IMG/VR virus record: IMGVR_UViG_3300049460_000196
Location: 49,104 to 113,103 of that record
Source of the DNA: a virus
DNA length: 64,000 bases
Direction: 5' to 3' (one strand)
Part shown: piece by piece, positions 22,372-29,602 of the stretch
Layout of the letters: the number at the start of each line of letters is the position of its first letter
Position numbering within the stretch: position 1 is the first letter of the stretch
Program-made: the position numbers and the translations under genes
The notes under the pieces: generated by a model
What the model was told of the DNA's origin: nothing
The model's database searches: none
Seen by the model: the letters and a program-made list of their open reading frames with translations, nothing else

Positions 22372-22446
22372 TGGTGCCCCAGGATGGAATCGAACCACCG
22401 CACGCTGCTTACAAAACAGCACCTCTACCATTAAGGATACAAGGGC
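22372..22446 (-). tRNA. tRNA-Thr(TGT), intact
   Basis: CCA, acceptor GCCCTTG/CTGGGGC, stem GCTGT/GCAGC, loop TTTGTAA. Supplies the same anticodon as the split tRNA-Thr at 13210/13931. Confidence 0.88.
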
Positions 22447-22459
22447 GTAATATCGTTTG

Positions 22460-22544
22460 CTCCGAGAGCTGGATTCGAACCAGCGGCGGCCTTTACGGCG
22501 ACGGATTAACAGTCCGGTCTCTGCTACCACTCGAGTACCTCGGA
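22460..22544 (-). tRNA. Class II tRNA with Asn anticodon (GTT), no CCA
   Basis: Acceptor TCCGAGG/TCTCGGA, T-arm GCTGG/CCAGC, stem CCGGA/TCCGT, loop CTGTTAA, 13-base variable arm. Ends GCAAAC in place of CCA; GTTTGC/GCAAAC extends the acceptor helix. Confidence 0.7.
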
Positions 22545-22572
22545 GCAAACAATACTACCTATAAATCATATG

Positions 22573-22645
22573 CTGTCAAGACTGGGCTCGAACCAGTGAC
22601 CCGATGATTAACAGTCATCTGCTCTACCAACTGAGCTACATGACA
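22573..22645 (-). tRNA. tRNA-Asn(GTT), no encoded CCA
   Basis: Acceptor TGTCATG/CTTGACA, stem GATGA/TCATC, loop CTGTTAA, normal D-arm. G73 followed by CAT; a perfect 10-bp outer helix AATCATATGC/GCATATGATT extends the acceptor. Confidence 0.85.
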
Positions 22646-22663
22646 GCATATGATTCATAAACT

Positions 22664-22741
22664 TGGTGGTGTTGGGCGGCCTCGAACCGCCAAGCAACAG
22701 GATCTCGACCTGTTAGGTATACCAATTCCCTTCACAACACC
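22664..22741 (-). tRNA. tRNA-Leu(GAG) with C33
   Basis: CCA, acceptor GGTGTTG/CAACACC, stem ACAGG/CCTGT, loop TCGAGAT; GGGAATTGGTATACC-type D-arm. Confidence 0.82.
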
Positions 22742-22742
22742 T

Positions 22743-22819
22743 TGGTAGTCCCTGTTGGATTTGAACCAACGACCTATGCGTTATCAACACATTGCTCTAA
22801 CCAGCTGAGCTAAGGAACC
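22743..22819 (-). tRNA. tRNA-Ile(GAT), second copy
   Basis: CCA, acceptor GGTTCCT/AGGGACT, stem ATGTG/CGCAT, loop TTGATAA. Confidence 0.9.
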
Positions 22820-22830
22820 TTCGTATTAAC

Positions 22831-22886
22831 GGGATGACTTTTGGTTTCTGTTTTCAAAAGAAGTTTTTAGTTGCTGTACGCATCCC
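22831..22886 (-). other. Arm-poor tRNA-like element, motif GGATGCGTACAGCAA
   Basis: 56 nt closed by GGGATG/CATCCC, containing GGATGCGTACAGCAA (identical 15 bases at 51749-51763) and hairpin TTCT/AGAA around TTGAAAA (GAA, Phe-like). No T-arm, no CCA. Confidence 0.4.
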
Positions 22887-22909
22887 ATAAGTCTTGCGAC
22901 TCATTTTCT

Positions 22910-22985
22910 TGGCTAGGGTTGATGGACTCGAACCACCGACATACGGGATCAAAACCCGCTGTTCTACCAACTGAACTAAACCCCA
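22910..22985 (-). tRNA. tRNA-Gln(TTG), second copy
   Basis: CCA, G73, acceptor TGGGGTT/AACCCTA, stem GCGGG/CCCGT, loop TTTTGAT. Confidence 0.92.
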
Positions 22986-22996
22986 ACTGTAAACCA

Positions 22997-23071
22997 TGGT
23001 CGTTGATATTGGTATCGAACCAATCTCTATGCCTTATCAAGACATTGCTAATCCATCTCAGCTAATCAACG
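22997..23071 (-). tRNA. tRNA-Ile(GAT), third copy
   Basis: CCA, acceptor CGTTGAT/ATCAACG, stem ATGTC/GGCAT, loop TTGATAA. Confidence 0.88.
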
Positions 23072-23081
23072 ATTTAATACT

Positions 23082-23158
23082 TGGCGGAACAGACGGGGCT
23101 CGAACCCGCGACCTTCGCCGTGACAGGGCGACGCTCTAACCAACTGAGCTACTGCTCC
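23082..23158 (-). tRNA. tRNA-Asp(GTC), third copy
   Basis: CCA, G73, acceptor GGAGCAG/CTGTTCC, stem TCGCC/GGCGA, loop CTGTCAC. Confidence 0.92.
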
Positions 23159-23202
23159 AACGACATGCAGGGCAGTTTTGCCTCACATCATGTTATGAAA
23201 TC

Positions 23203-23273
23203 TGGTGGACCGTACGGGACTCGAACCCGTGATAGAGCATTGCAAGTGCCCCGCCAACCCCTGAAGACAGCCC
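23203..23273 (-). tRNA. tRNA-Ala(TGC), second copy
   Basis: CCA, acceptor GGGCTGT/ACGGTCC, stem GGGCA/TGCTC, loop CTTGCAA; D-arm shortened (CTTCAGGGGTTGGCG). Confidence 0.82.
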
Positions 23274-23293
23274 AGAAATCTTATTACTAAACT

Positions 23294-23369
23294 TGGTGCA
23301 GTCAACTGGTATCGAACCAGTATCCCCGGACTTTCAAACCGTCGCATAGACCATCTTTGCTATGACTGC
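23294..23369 (-). tRNA. tRNA-Phe(GAA), second copy
   Basis: CCA, acceptor GCAGTCA/TGACTGC, T-arm ACTGG/CCAGT, loop TTGAAAG on a stem with only three clean pairs. Confidence 0.75.
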
Positions 23370-23399
23370 ATGAAACTTGATTGCTCAAGTTCTAAAACT

Positions 23400-23474
23400 T
23401 GGTGCCCCCGGTTGGTATCGAACCAACCTCTACGACTTTTCAGGCCGTCGCTAATCCATCTCAGCTACAGGGGC
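23400..23474 (-). tRNA. tRNA-Phe(GAA), third copy
   Basis: CCA, acceptor GCCCCTG/CGGGGGC, stem ACGGC/GTCGT, loop CTGAAAA. Confidence 0.88.
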
Positions 23475-23501
23475 ATATTCACATTATTCAAATTCACTAT
23501 G

Positions 23502-23575
23502 TCAGATGTGAAGGGATCGAACCTTCGACCTCATGGTCCCAAACCACGCGCTCTCCCTGGCTGAGCTAACACCTG
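23502..23575 (-). tRNA. tRNA-Pro(TGG), second copy, no encoded CCA
   Basis: Acceptor CAGGTGT/ACATCTG, T-arm GAAGG/CCTTC, stem CGTGG/CCATG-type, loop TTTGGGA. Outer helices TATGT/ACATA and CACATTATTCAA/TTGAATAATGTG flank it; first tRNA transcribed after the ncRNA region. Confidence 0.82.
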
Positions 23576-23595
23576 ACATAATAAACTTGAATAAT

Positions 23596-23637
23596 GTGTG
23601 TAAATGAATGTCGATGAACTGATCTTCATTTACACAC
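23596..23637. other. Long hairpin
   Basis: GTGTGTAAATGAA/TTCATTTACACAC, 13 perfect pairs with a 16-base loop, at the head of the tRNA array. Likely a processing site or spacer structure in the precursor. Confidence 0.5.
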
Positions 23638-23778
23638 ATGAACTTGATTTTACTATCCGCGTTATCGCCGCGTGTTCATCCCAAGTTCCGCCCATTTGAC
23701 TCTCTTTTAAGTGTGAGCCGAGGATCTCGTTCCCTCATTTTCACTGTACTGCTTGCTGCTTTTCGTGTCCCAAAACAA

Positions 23779-23811
23779 AAAACCCCGGGACTTTTCAGTT
23801 TCCCGGGGTTC
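23779..23811 (-). terminator. Rho-independent terminator (minus strand)
   Basis: AACCCCGGGA/TCCCGGGGTT stem followed on the minus strand by TTTTTTGTTTTG; downstream of the 48-residue gene at 23830. Confidence 0.85.
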
Positions 23812-23829
23812 TGTGGAGGAGCTTAGACT

Positions 23830-23976
23830 TTACATCTTCGCTCGTCCCTTAATCCCGGGCACGGTAATATTAAACAACTTCGCATCAATCGCCAGCGGCC
23901 AGACAGCCATACGCACGGTCGCTGGAAGGCGGCGTGTCGCTTGCTGTTTAGGTTGATGGAAATTGAAGGCGTTCAT
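23830..23976 (-). CDS. Small basic hypothetical protein
   Basis: 48 residues: MNAFNFHQPKQQATRRLPAT at the start, a central hydrophobic patch, basic tail. Followed directly by a strong terminator, which supports a real transcription unit. Weak ribosome site. No family recognised. Confidence 0.5.
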   Translation of the reverse strand: MNAFNFHQPKQQATRRLPATVRMAVWPLAIDAKLFNITVPGIKGRAKM

Positions 23977-24104
23977 TTTAATTTACTCGTTTCTCTCGAA
24001 AAGTTTATGCAGGGAACAACATTGCTCTCTGCTTCATATCTATTTAGTTAAGTGACTCAAATCCCTGCACAAAAGCACAGAAAACTGAGGTTTTAACAAA
24101 TAGC

Positions 24105-24239
24105 AACAAGTTTTAAGCCGTTCACTGTGGAAATTCGCATCCCACGTAATCGCCGCTGTACTATCCCCGCCGCCCCAGCACTACAAGAGCGCCTCAAATG
24201 CGATTCACCGGCAGGAAACATGAAAGCTTAAAACTTGTT
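24105..24239 (-). ncRNA. Helix-closed RNA element, 14-bp ends
   Basis: Perfect 14-bp inverted repeat AACAAGTTTTAAGC/GCTTAAAACTTGTT encloses about 107 GC-rich bases with no reading frame. Lies between the leftward promoter at 24469-24497 and the tRNA array. Candidate processed RNA. Confidence 0.45.
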
Positions 24240-24320
24240 ACCACTTAGTTTGTAACACTCTACAGCATAATTTATAAATGTCAAGAATTATTTTTGCCTT
24301 CTTGTCATTTATTTTCAGCT

Positions 24321-24421
24321 GTTAGGTTTGCCCCTGTCTGTTACCCAGGACTACTAGGCTATCGACCTGCGAACAAGTCTAAGCGCTCCATCTCGGGCGG
24401 ATGATCAGAGGCAAACCTAAC
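24321..24421 (-). ncRNA. Helix-closed RNA element, 12-bp ends
   Basis: GTTAGGTTTGCC/GGCAAACCTAAC encloses 77 bases; the interior has CCTAGTAGTCC, close to the 16S CCTGGTAGTCC, too short to be conclusive. No gene. Candidate processed RNA just downstream of the promoter at 24469-24497. Confidence 0.45.
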
Positions 24422-24468
24422 AACTGGCAATTTACTGCGTGCCACTTTGTTGCTGCATCATGTGTTGA

Positions 24469-24497
24469 ACTTTACAGAACTAATTTCGTAAAGTCAA
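24469..24497 (-). promoter_or_regulatory. Sigma70-like promoter
   Basis: TTGACT, 17-base spacer, TAAAGT on the minus strand, preceded by TTTCAAAAAGT (UP-element-like). Points toward the RNA elements and the tRNA array. Confidence 0.65.
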
Positions 24498-24529
24498 ACA
24501 CTTTTTGAAATCTTTTTACAACAACGACA

Positions 24530-25250
24530 TCTTGCTGTTTTGCTGCAACAGAAGCCACTTTACATGGCTTCCTGTGTCTGGTCAAATATGCTTTGACTTT
24601 AACTGGATGGTCCGACGGTCGTTTTTACTGTTTATCGTGGAGTCCTCAGTAACGTAACTGTTGATGTCTTCCCCGGATCTAACCGAGCGTCAATCAACCA
24701 GCCCTTTATAGTTACTGCCATCGACTACACTATGGCACCTCGCTGCACCATGCGTCTAGTTCACGTCCTACTAGCAAATAGTTGAGTCTCAAGTATTGCT
24801 ACAATCTCCCAACACATCATTTTTAGGTGAGTTGCTGTACCCATCCAAGGGTGTCAGATCGTTGATGCTTGCGTGATAGTTGCCTATCCCATGTGGTCCA
24901 ACGATCCAACAAATTTAACAGGATTAGCTGTTTCCCTTTTCATTTAAGCGCACGTCAGGATCCATATACGCCGAGATGGATTACCATCATCATCTAGGTT
25001 TCTGTCTAGCCCATACAGGGTTCTCGTCCCCGACACAGTGTGAAGAACAGGTGGTTTTCACAACCCATTCGATCTTGTCACACGCACAGTTCTCCTCGTC
25101 CTCAACAATCCGCTTCAAAGCCACAGACAACTTCCGGCTCCACGAACTTTCCCACGCTGTCATAGTAGTTGAGGTGGAAAACAACACTTTTAAAGTTGGC
25201 TTTTTTAGTGTGTTTTGCTGTATCTAATCCTACCAGCGATTTCCGGATTA
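24530..25250 (-). other. Non-coding stretch with rRNA-like fragments
   Basis: About 720 bases without a convincing gene. The minus strand shows AGGATTAGATAC (25220-25231, 16S 790 loop) preceded by CGTTAATCCGGAAAT (resembling 16S near 560), and GCGAGG-N10-TAGTCGATGG (24718-24743, same spacing as a 23S segment). Also hairpin GAAGCCA/TGGCTTC at 24551-24571, GATCGTTG/CAACGATC at 24848/24898, and a ttgctgtacccatcc motif at 24832. A short frame (MTAWESSW...) and a second overlapping one cross 24990-25230; neither has a ribosome site. Confidence 0.4.
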
Positions 25251-25269
25251 ACGTTGTCGCCAGGTCACT

Positions 25270-25298
25270 AATATAACGTACTGGTACTCGTGATGCAA
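25270..25298 (-). promoter_or_regulatory. Sigma70-like promoter
   Basis: TTGCAT, 17-base spacer, TATATT on the minus strand, preceded by ATTCAAAAAGT, the same A-tract as at the promoter 24469-24497. Drives the non-coding region leftward. Confidence 0.6.
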
Positions 25299-25321
25299 TA
25301 ACTTTTTGAATTCTTTTTGAA

Positions 25322-25804
25322 TTATTCGGTCTGGCTCTCGTAAGGCATCTTGCCAGCTGCCAGACGGCGCATGATGTGGCGCATTTCAACAGGCTCAAAC
25401 ATGCGATCTTGCGCGTCCAGTGACGCATCCTTGAATGCAGTCATCTTGTACTCTTTGCCGCCCAGGAAGATACGATTCATAGCTCCCTCTGGGTTATTGG
25501 GCAAGTAACGATGCCATACCAGTTTAGTGCCAGTGTCGTCACCAGCAACAACCACGAAGGAGCCAGCTGACGACATATAACCGTCGCGCAGGGCGGCGCC
25601 TATTACAATGTGGGTGAGGCCTTGACGCTCACACAGCGCCTTGACAGCAAGCCAGTGCTTTTCCATCACAGACGAACTGAACTGGAAGCTGTCTGGATGG
25701 CCGTAGAAATAGGAGGTGGGGAAGGTGATGGTTTGGTCACCGATGCCGGTCAATACACGGTTTGGAATTCCGTTCGCATCGTAGGTGATTTTGCGCTTGG
25801 CCAT
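25322..25804 (-). CDS. Hypothetical protein
   Basis: 160 residues: MAKRKITYDANGIP, mixed beta/alpha body, no membrane segment. Single gene between the non-coding region and 25863. No family recognised. Confidence 0.7.
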   Translation of the reverse strand: MAKRKITYDANGIPNRVLTGIGDQTITFPTSYFYGHPDSFQFSSSVMEKHWLAVKALCERQGLTHIVIGAALRDGYMSSAGSFVVVAGDDTGTKLVWHRYLPNNPEGAMNRIFLGGKEYKMTAFKDASLDAQDRMFEPVEMRHIMRRLAAGKMPYESQTE

Positions 25805-25862
25805 TCATTGCTCCGTTGTGTTCAGATGTTCCTATTATAGACACAAATGAACAAAGGATCAA

Positions 25863-26786
25863 CTAGAAGGACCAGGTTTGTCCAACCAATTTTGCAAGCC
25901 AGACGTGACATTCACGCGCCAGACCAACCTCCATGGCATCGATCATCTTTTGCATATGAGCATCGCCGTGCTGTTCACGGAAATATGCAAACACATCAGC
26001 TTTGCGGATCAATGAGTAGTATTCGCCGCTTCCAAGATGATTTTTACTGTCTTTCAAGGCCGCAAAGCGCTGAGCCCATTCGCTTACGGGCAATAGCGAA
26101 ATCTTACCGGTTATGATATACTGAGCAATTAATTCAGAGAAACAATCAGCTGTATTGTTTAACGCAATCTTACGGGCGCACCTGGTATTTTGCAGCACCA
26201 TCAGGGTTGGTCGCCATGCATCTGGATACATATCGCACTCTTCTGGCGGGCTCTCAAATTCTGCCTGTCGAGCTTTTCCAGTTTCAATTTCATAACGATA
26301 CTGCCGTGGTTGGCCATCTGAGGCTAGCTGACAATATTCGATCATACATTCACGTACTACTTGAAAGACATGACCATTCTCCAGACGGCGACCGATAGCT
26401 TGGTTGGGGCGATAGATTAAGTTCAGATGCCCAATACGATGGGCCAGCATCCATGCTGTGAACGGCATGTAATTGCTTATGCCCGTTATATTATTGCAAT
26501 AAATGAGCTGAATACTGTTGGGGGCTTCCTGCTGTTGTTCAAGTTCAGCAGCTTTGAAGAACTCGTGATCAAGGCCCATCATGGCCTTGTTGTTTGCCAA
26601 CGGATGAATTTTGAAGCGAAAATCGAAGGGAGTTTTGTTAAACGAACTGAGAATCTTTGCTCTCCCAGAGCTAGATACTATGGGCAGTATGTCGTCAGTT
26701 GTAAGCTGGGCGGAGCTCATCTTACCATCTTCCCGGTAACGAGGAGTGTTTATTTCACCACATACTTGTAAGGACGATATGCTCAT
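25863..26786 (-). CDS. Hypothetical protein, 307 residues
   Basis: Cytosolic by composition. A conserved-looking block FTAWMLAHRIGHLNLI with a later CFSELIAQYIITGKISL could place two His and a Glu in helices, reminiscent of zincin-type sites, but the spacing does not fit HExxH. Ends in an aromatic tail QTWSF. Family unknown. Confidence 0.7.
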   Translation of the reverse strand: MSISSLQVCGEINTPRYREDGKMSSAQLTTDDILPIVSSSGRAKILSSFNKTPFDFRFKIHPLANNKAMMGLDHEFFKAAELEQQQEAPNSIQLIYCNNITGISNYMPFTAWMLAHRIGHLNLIYRPNQAIGRRLENGHVFQVVRECMIEYCQLASDGQPRQYRYEIETGKARQAEFESPPEECDMYPDAWRPTLMVLQNTRCARKIALNNTADCFSELIAQYIITGKISLLPVSEWAQRFAALKDSKNHLGSGEYYSLIRKADVFAYFREQHGDAHMQKMIDAMEVGLARECHVWLAKLVGQTWSF

Positions 26787-26846
26787 AAGCGACTTTCATT
26801 TAAGATATGCCATTATAGCAAGATCTCATAATCAAGTCAACAAATG

Positions 26847-26872
26847 AAAAAGCCCCAGGAATTCCTGGGGCT
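26847..26872 (-). terminator. Rho-independent terminator
   Basis: AGCCCCAGGAATTCCTGGGGCT palindrome followed on the minus strand by TTTTTC; ends the outer-membrane protein transcript. Confidence 0.85.
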
Positions 26873-26895
26873 GATGATCCGAAGATCAGTACAGC

Positions 26896-27342
26896 TTAGA
26901 AGCCGTAACGAACGCCGACAGCAACTTGATTGCCGCCCAGAGCGCGGATTTGGCTTTCGGTACGCAGGTAACCGTATTCACCAACAACGCTGACATGCTT
27001 GGTCAGTGGGTAAGCGGCTTCCAGAGCCACTTTCGCACCGTAGCCATTCAGACCCTTGGTTGCATCCAGGTAATTGACACCAGCTTTGGCGGTCACGACA
27101 GTCGAACCCAGTTTTGCTACCGGATAGCCAACAGCTACACCATAGTTGGTTACACGGTGGGTACCAGTAACATCACGGGTGACCGATGCTTCGCCTTTCA
27201 GCGGGCCAAAGGTTTCACCAACGACAACACCAGCGTTGTTGGTTTCGGTACCGTAGTTACGACCACCAACAGCGGTCAGTTCGGTTGCGGATGCTGCGGT
27301 TGCAGCCAGGATCAGGGCGGTTGCCAGAATAGTTTTAGTCAT
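26896..27342 (-). CDS. Small outer-membrane beta-barrel protein
   Basis: 148 residues from MTKTILATALILAATAASA, a clear signal peptide. The mature part alternates polar and hydrophobic residues in about eight strands with Gly/Tyr turns (GGRNYGTETNN, VTNYGVAVGYP, AKAGVNYLDA) and ends GVRYGF, a C-terminal Phe as recognised by the Bam machinery. Size fits OmpX/OmpA-type 8-stranded barrels. By analogy with lambda Lom-like or superinfection-exclusion proteins it may alter the host surface (inference). Own terminator at 26847. Confidence 0.85.
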   Translation of the reverse strand: MTKTILATALILAATAASATELTAVGGRNYGTETNNAGVVVGETFGPLKGEASVTRDVTGTHRVTNYGVAVGYPVAKLGSTVVTAKAGVNYLDATKGLNGYGAKVALEAAYPLTKHVSVVGEYGYLRTESQIRALGGNQVAVGVRYGF

Positions 27343-27424
27343 TTTGTAGTTTCCTATTGTACGGCTGAAGCTAATCTTCAGCACGGCCATCATTGTACTG
27401 GTCTGGCCCTAATAGTCAAAATAA

Positions 27425-27451
27425 TAATGGCGAGGATCTCCTCGCCATTTT
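27425..27451 (-). terminator. Rho-independent terminator
   Basis: AATGGCGAGGA/TCCTCGCCATT with T-rich flanks, downstream of the gene at 27470. Confidence 0.8.
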
Positions 27452-27469
27452 GTTACAGCATGTTACTTA

Positions 27470-29074
27470 TTACTTGAACACAGCAACACTAGCCTTGACA
27501 TTGAGACCAATATCATTGACCTTGTCAACAATCTCACCATCACGGAAGCCAACAATATTGAGTACCTTGTAATAGCCTTTGCTCGCCTGGGTTTGATCAT
27601 GGAAACATTCATGAGTGGTATTCAATTCACCCATCCAATTCTTCGACGGTCCACTGCTAGCCAGGAAGGTAATGCGCTCATCATCCACCTTCATACACAC
27701 CAAAATCGTCTCGTCATGTGGGGCCCACTCACTTGCGGCAGTCTTGATGTCAACCACTCGTTTACCATAAAGAACCATGGTGGCGGGCAAAATGGCCCAA
27801 CCCTTACTCCGACGATAATCAGCCATCGAATTGCGAGCTTCATCCACTTCCTGATCTTCACTGACACTTTGGACTAATACGTGACGACCTGGTGGCAAAT
27901 TGCATTCTTCCACTATTGGATCCATATCATCAGTCTCAAACACATAGACAGTTGCTCCAACGGGCTTCTGCTCATCAAAGACCGTAGGCGATGGAGTATG
28001 ACCTTCAGCCATTGATTTCACGGAAGCAGACGGCATACCACCAATCATAGCACTATAGACAGCCGCCGCACAACGACGTAACTCTGAACTTGAGAAACCA
28101 CCCATCGACAACGCACCACGCAAAGCCTCAGCACCCTTACCAAGCTGTGTCTGACTAGGCGTCAACTTCACCATCTTCTCTGGTGTCGCAACCATGACAT
28201 CCTCGTCAATTGCCTGACCTTTCCTCATAGCATCTAATGCGGAAAGAATGGCAGTATGTTCTGCTTGTACTTGTGGATCAAAGTAATCACGATAACATCC
28301 AGAACCAATATCTGAATGTACAACCGGCGGCATTTGACCCGACCGAATCGCATTAGCGGCCATGGCCATCATCGCCGAATCCGGACCATTCCAACGCTCG
28401 TCTGGATCATCATACTCAGGATCATAGTCAGCTGCAAGCTTGGCATAGTTGCCCAAGAATGTATCAATACGGTCAGCCAAATCCTGACCGGCTATTGACT
28501 CATCAACAATGGCAGCTTCTGGAGCCACAGCACCTGCCATAAAATCTTCATCAGTGGTCTTTGGTAACTTGTCATTGTAGAACGTACCAACACCATCCAT
28601 AAACGAACCCACCTTCTCACCCTGCGCATTCAGGGCAATATAGCAACGCGATCCAATACCCACAGGATCACGCTCAATAGTGAAACCATAATGATCGCAC
28701 ATATGACGGAAGGCAGCAGTGGTATGAGTGGTGGTGAATCGACCAACCTGATAGGTGTTTTCCATGGACTCCTTGACACTCGGCTGCAAATCCTCAACAG
28801 TTACATTACCTGGTGTAATCTTGGCCTTGTAATGATACCAAATATGATTGAACGTTTCCTCATCAGGAAAGTACATGCAGGTATCCTCAACATCCAATGC
28901 AACACCATCACGCTTGGCCGCAATATCACGAACTTTATTCGCCAACTCCGCATTGGCAAACTTCAAATACTTGGTGTAACGAACACCAGCATCCTCGATA
29001 ATCTGATTGGCTTCATCCGACTCATAAATGGATGACTCAATCTCACGAAGACTCTCTTGAATTGTTTTATACAT
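27470..29074 (-). CDS. Hypothetical protein, 534 residues
   Basis: Begins MYKTIQESLREIESS, a helical leader that could be a variant of the T4-type capsid-targeting peptide. The body is soluble, rich in Met and acidic residues, with no recognised domain. Its codon use (many CA- and AC-ending codons, also seen through 30616) differs from neighbours. Perhaps a virion or internal protein. Confidence 0.65.
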   Translation of the reverse strand: MYKTIQESLREIESSIYESDEANQIIEDAGVRYTKYLKFANAELANKVRDIAAKRDGVALDVEDTCMYFPDEETFNHIWYHYKAKITPGNVTVEDLQPSVKESMENTYQVGRFTTTHTTAAFRHMCDHYGFTIERDPVGIGSRCYIALNAQGEKVGSFMDGVGTFYNDKLPKTTDEDFMAGAVAPEAAIVDESIAGQDLADRIDTFLGNYAKLAADYDPEYDDPDERWNGPDSAMMAMAANAIRSGQMPPVVHSDIGSGCYRDYFDPQVQAEHTAILSALDAMRKGQAIDEDVMVATPEKMVKLTPSQTQLGKGAEALRGALSMGGFSSSELRRCAAAVYSAMIGGMPSASVKSMAEGHTPSPTVFDEQKPVGATVYVFETDDMDPIVEECNLPPGRHVLVQSVSEDQEVDEARNSMADYRRSKGWAILPATMVLYGKRVVDIKTAASEWAPHDETILVCMKVDDERITFLASSGPSKNWMGELNTTHECFHDQTQASKGYYKVLNIVGFRDGEIVDKVNDIGLNVKASVAVFK

Positions 29075-29082
29075 GTTTCCCC

Positions 29083-29562
29083 CTAGAAACCATTATCTGT
29101 GATTTTAGTATGCTCCGGAATACTTGATACAATGAATAACGAATTATCCGTCAGATCACCAACTCTCTTGTAGGTGGGATACTTGGTCAATAGCGAACTG
29201 ACTAGACGACGATACAACGATTGACGGCTAACCTCATCAGCACTAAATGCCAAATACTCAGGCTTCACGGCAATCATAAACTCATCAATGACCCGCAACA
29301 CACAAGCGAATACCTGAGCAGCATTCCCGGTATTGGTAACGCTAGTATCAAACACTTGACCAGATGCAGACTCAACCAATAACTCGAAACGGACATCCCA
29401 TCCAGGACCAAACTCAGTCAAGTTCTCATCATCCCGGCTAAACGTAATCTGATACCGCTTATCAGTTACCTGAAACGCAGCAACATGACGCTTCGATGTG
29501 CTGACCTCCCACGTATACGGAACACGACTGTCAAATAACTCCAAGAGAGAACTATACCTCAT
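29083..29562 (-). CDS. Hypothetical protein with MRYSSLLELF leader
   Basis: 159 residues from the Met at 29562, preceded by GGGGAT. The leader MRYSSLLELFDS (LxE at 6-8) again resembles a capsid-targeting peptide. The rest is beta-rich. Eight bases upstream of 27470-29074; likely one operon. Unknown function. Confidence 0.65.
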   Translation of the reverse strand: MRYSSLLELFDSRVPYTWEVSTSKRHVAAFQVTDKRYQITFSRDDENLTEFGPGWDVRFELLVESASGQVFDTSVTNTGNAAQVFACVLRVIDEFMIAVKPEYLAFSADEVSRQSLYRRLVSSLLTKYPTYKRVGDLTDNSLFIVSSIPEHTKITDNGF

Positions 29563-29602
29563 AAATATCCCCAATTAACAACATACTTAAAAGGGTATTT
29601 AT

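Noticed and set aside
23596-23637. Transcription terminator at the head of the tRNA array
   Set aside because: Long perfect hairpin but no T-run on either strand.
15000-24000. CRISPR array
   Set aside because: The regular spacing is due to tRNA genes; no repeat-spacer pattern with constant repeats.
15452-25250. A full phage-borne rRNA operon
   Set aside because: Only short stretches match; most conserved rRNA sites (530 loop, decoding site, sarcin-ricin loop, peptidyl transferase) are not seen.
24990-25428. Two overlapping short reading frames as genes
   Set aside because: No ribosome sites; one begins inside another gene and the other in the leader; promoter and rRNA-like sequence explain the region better.
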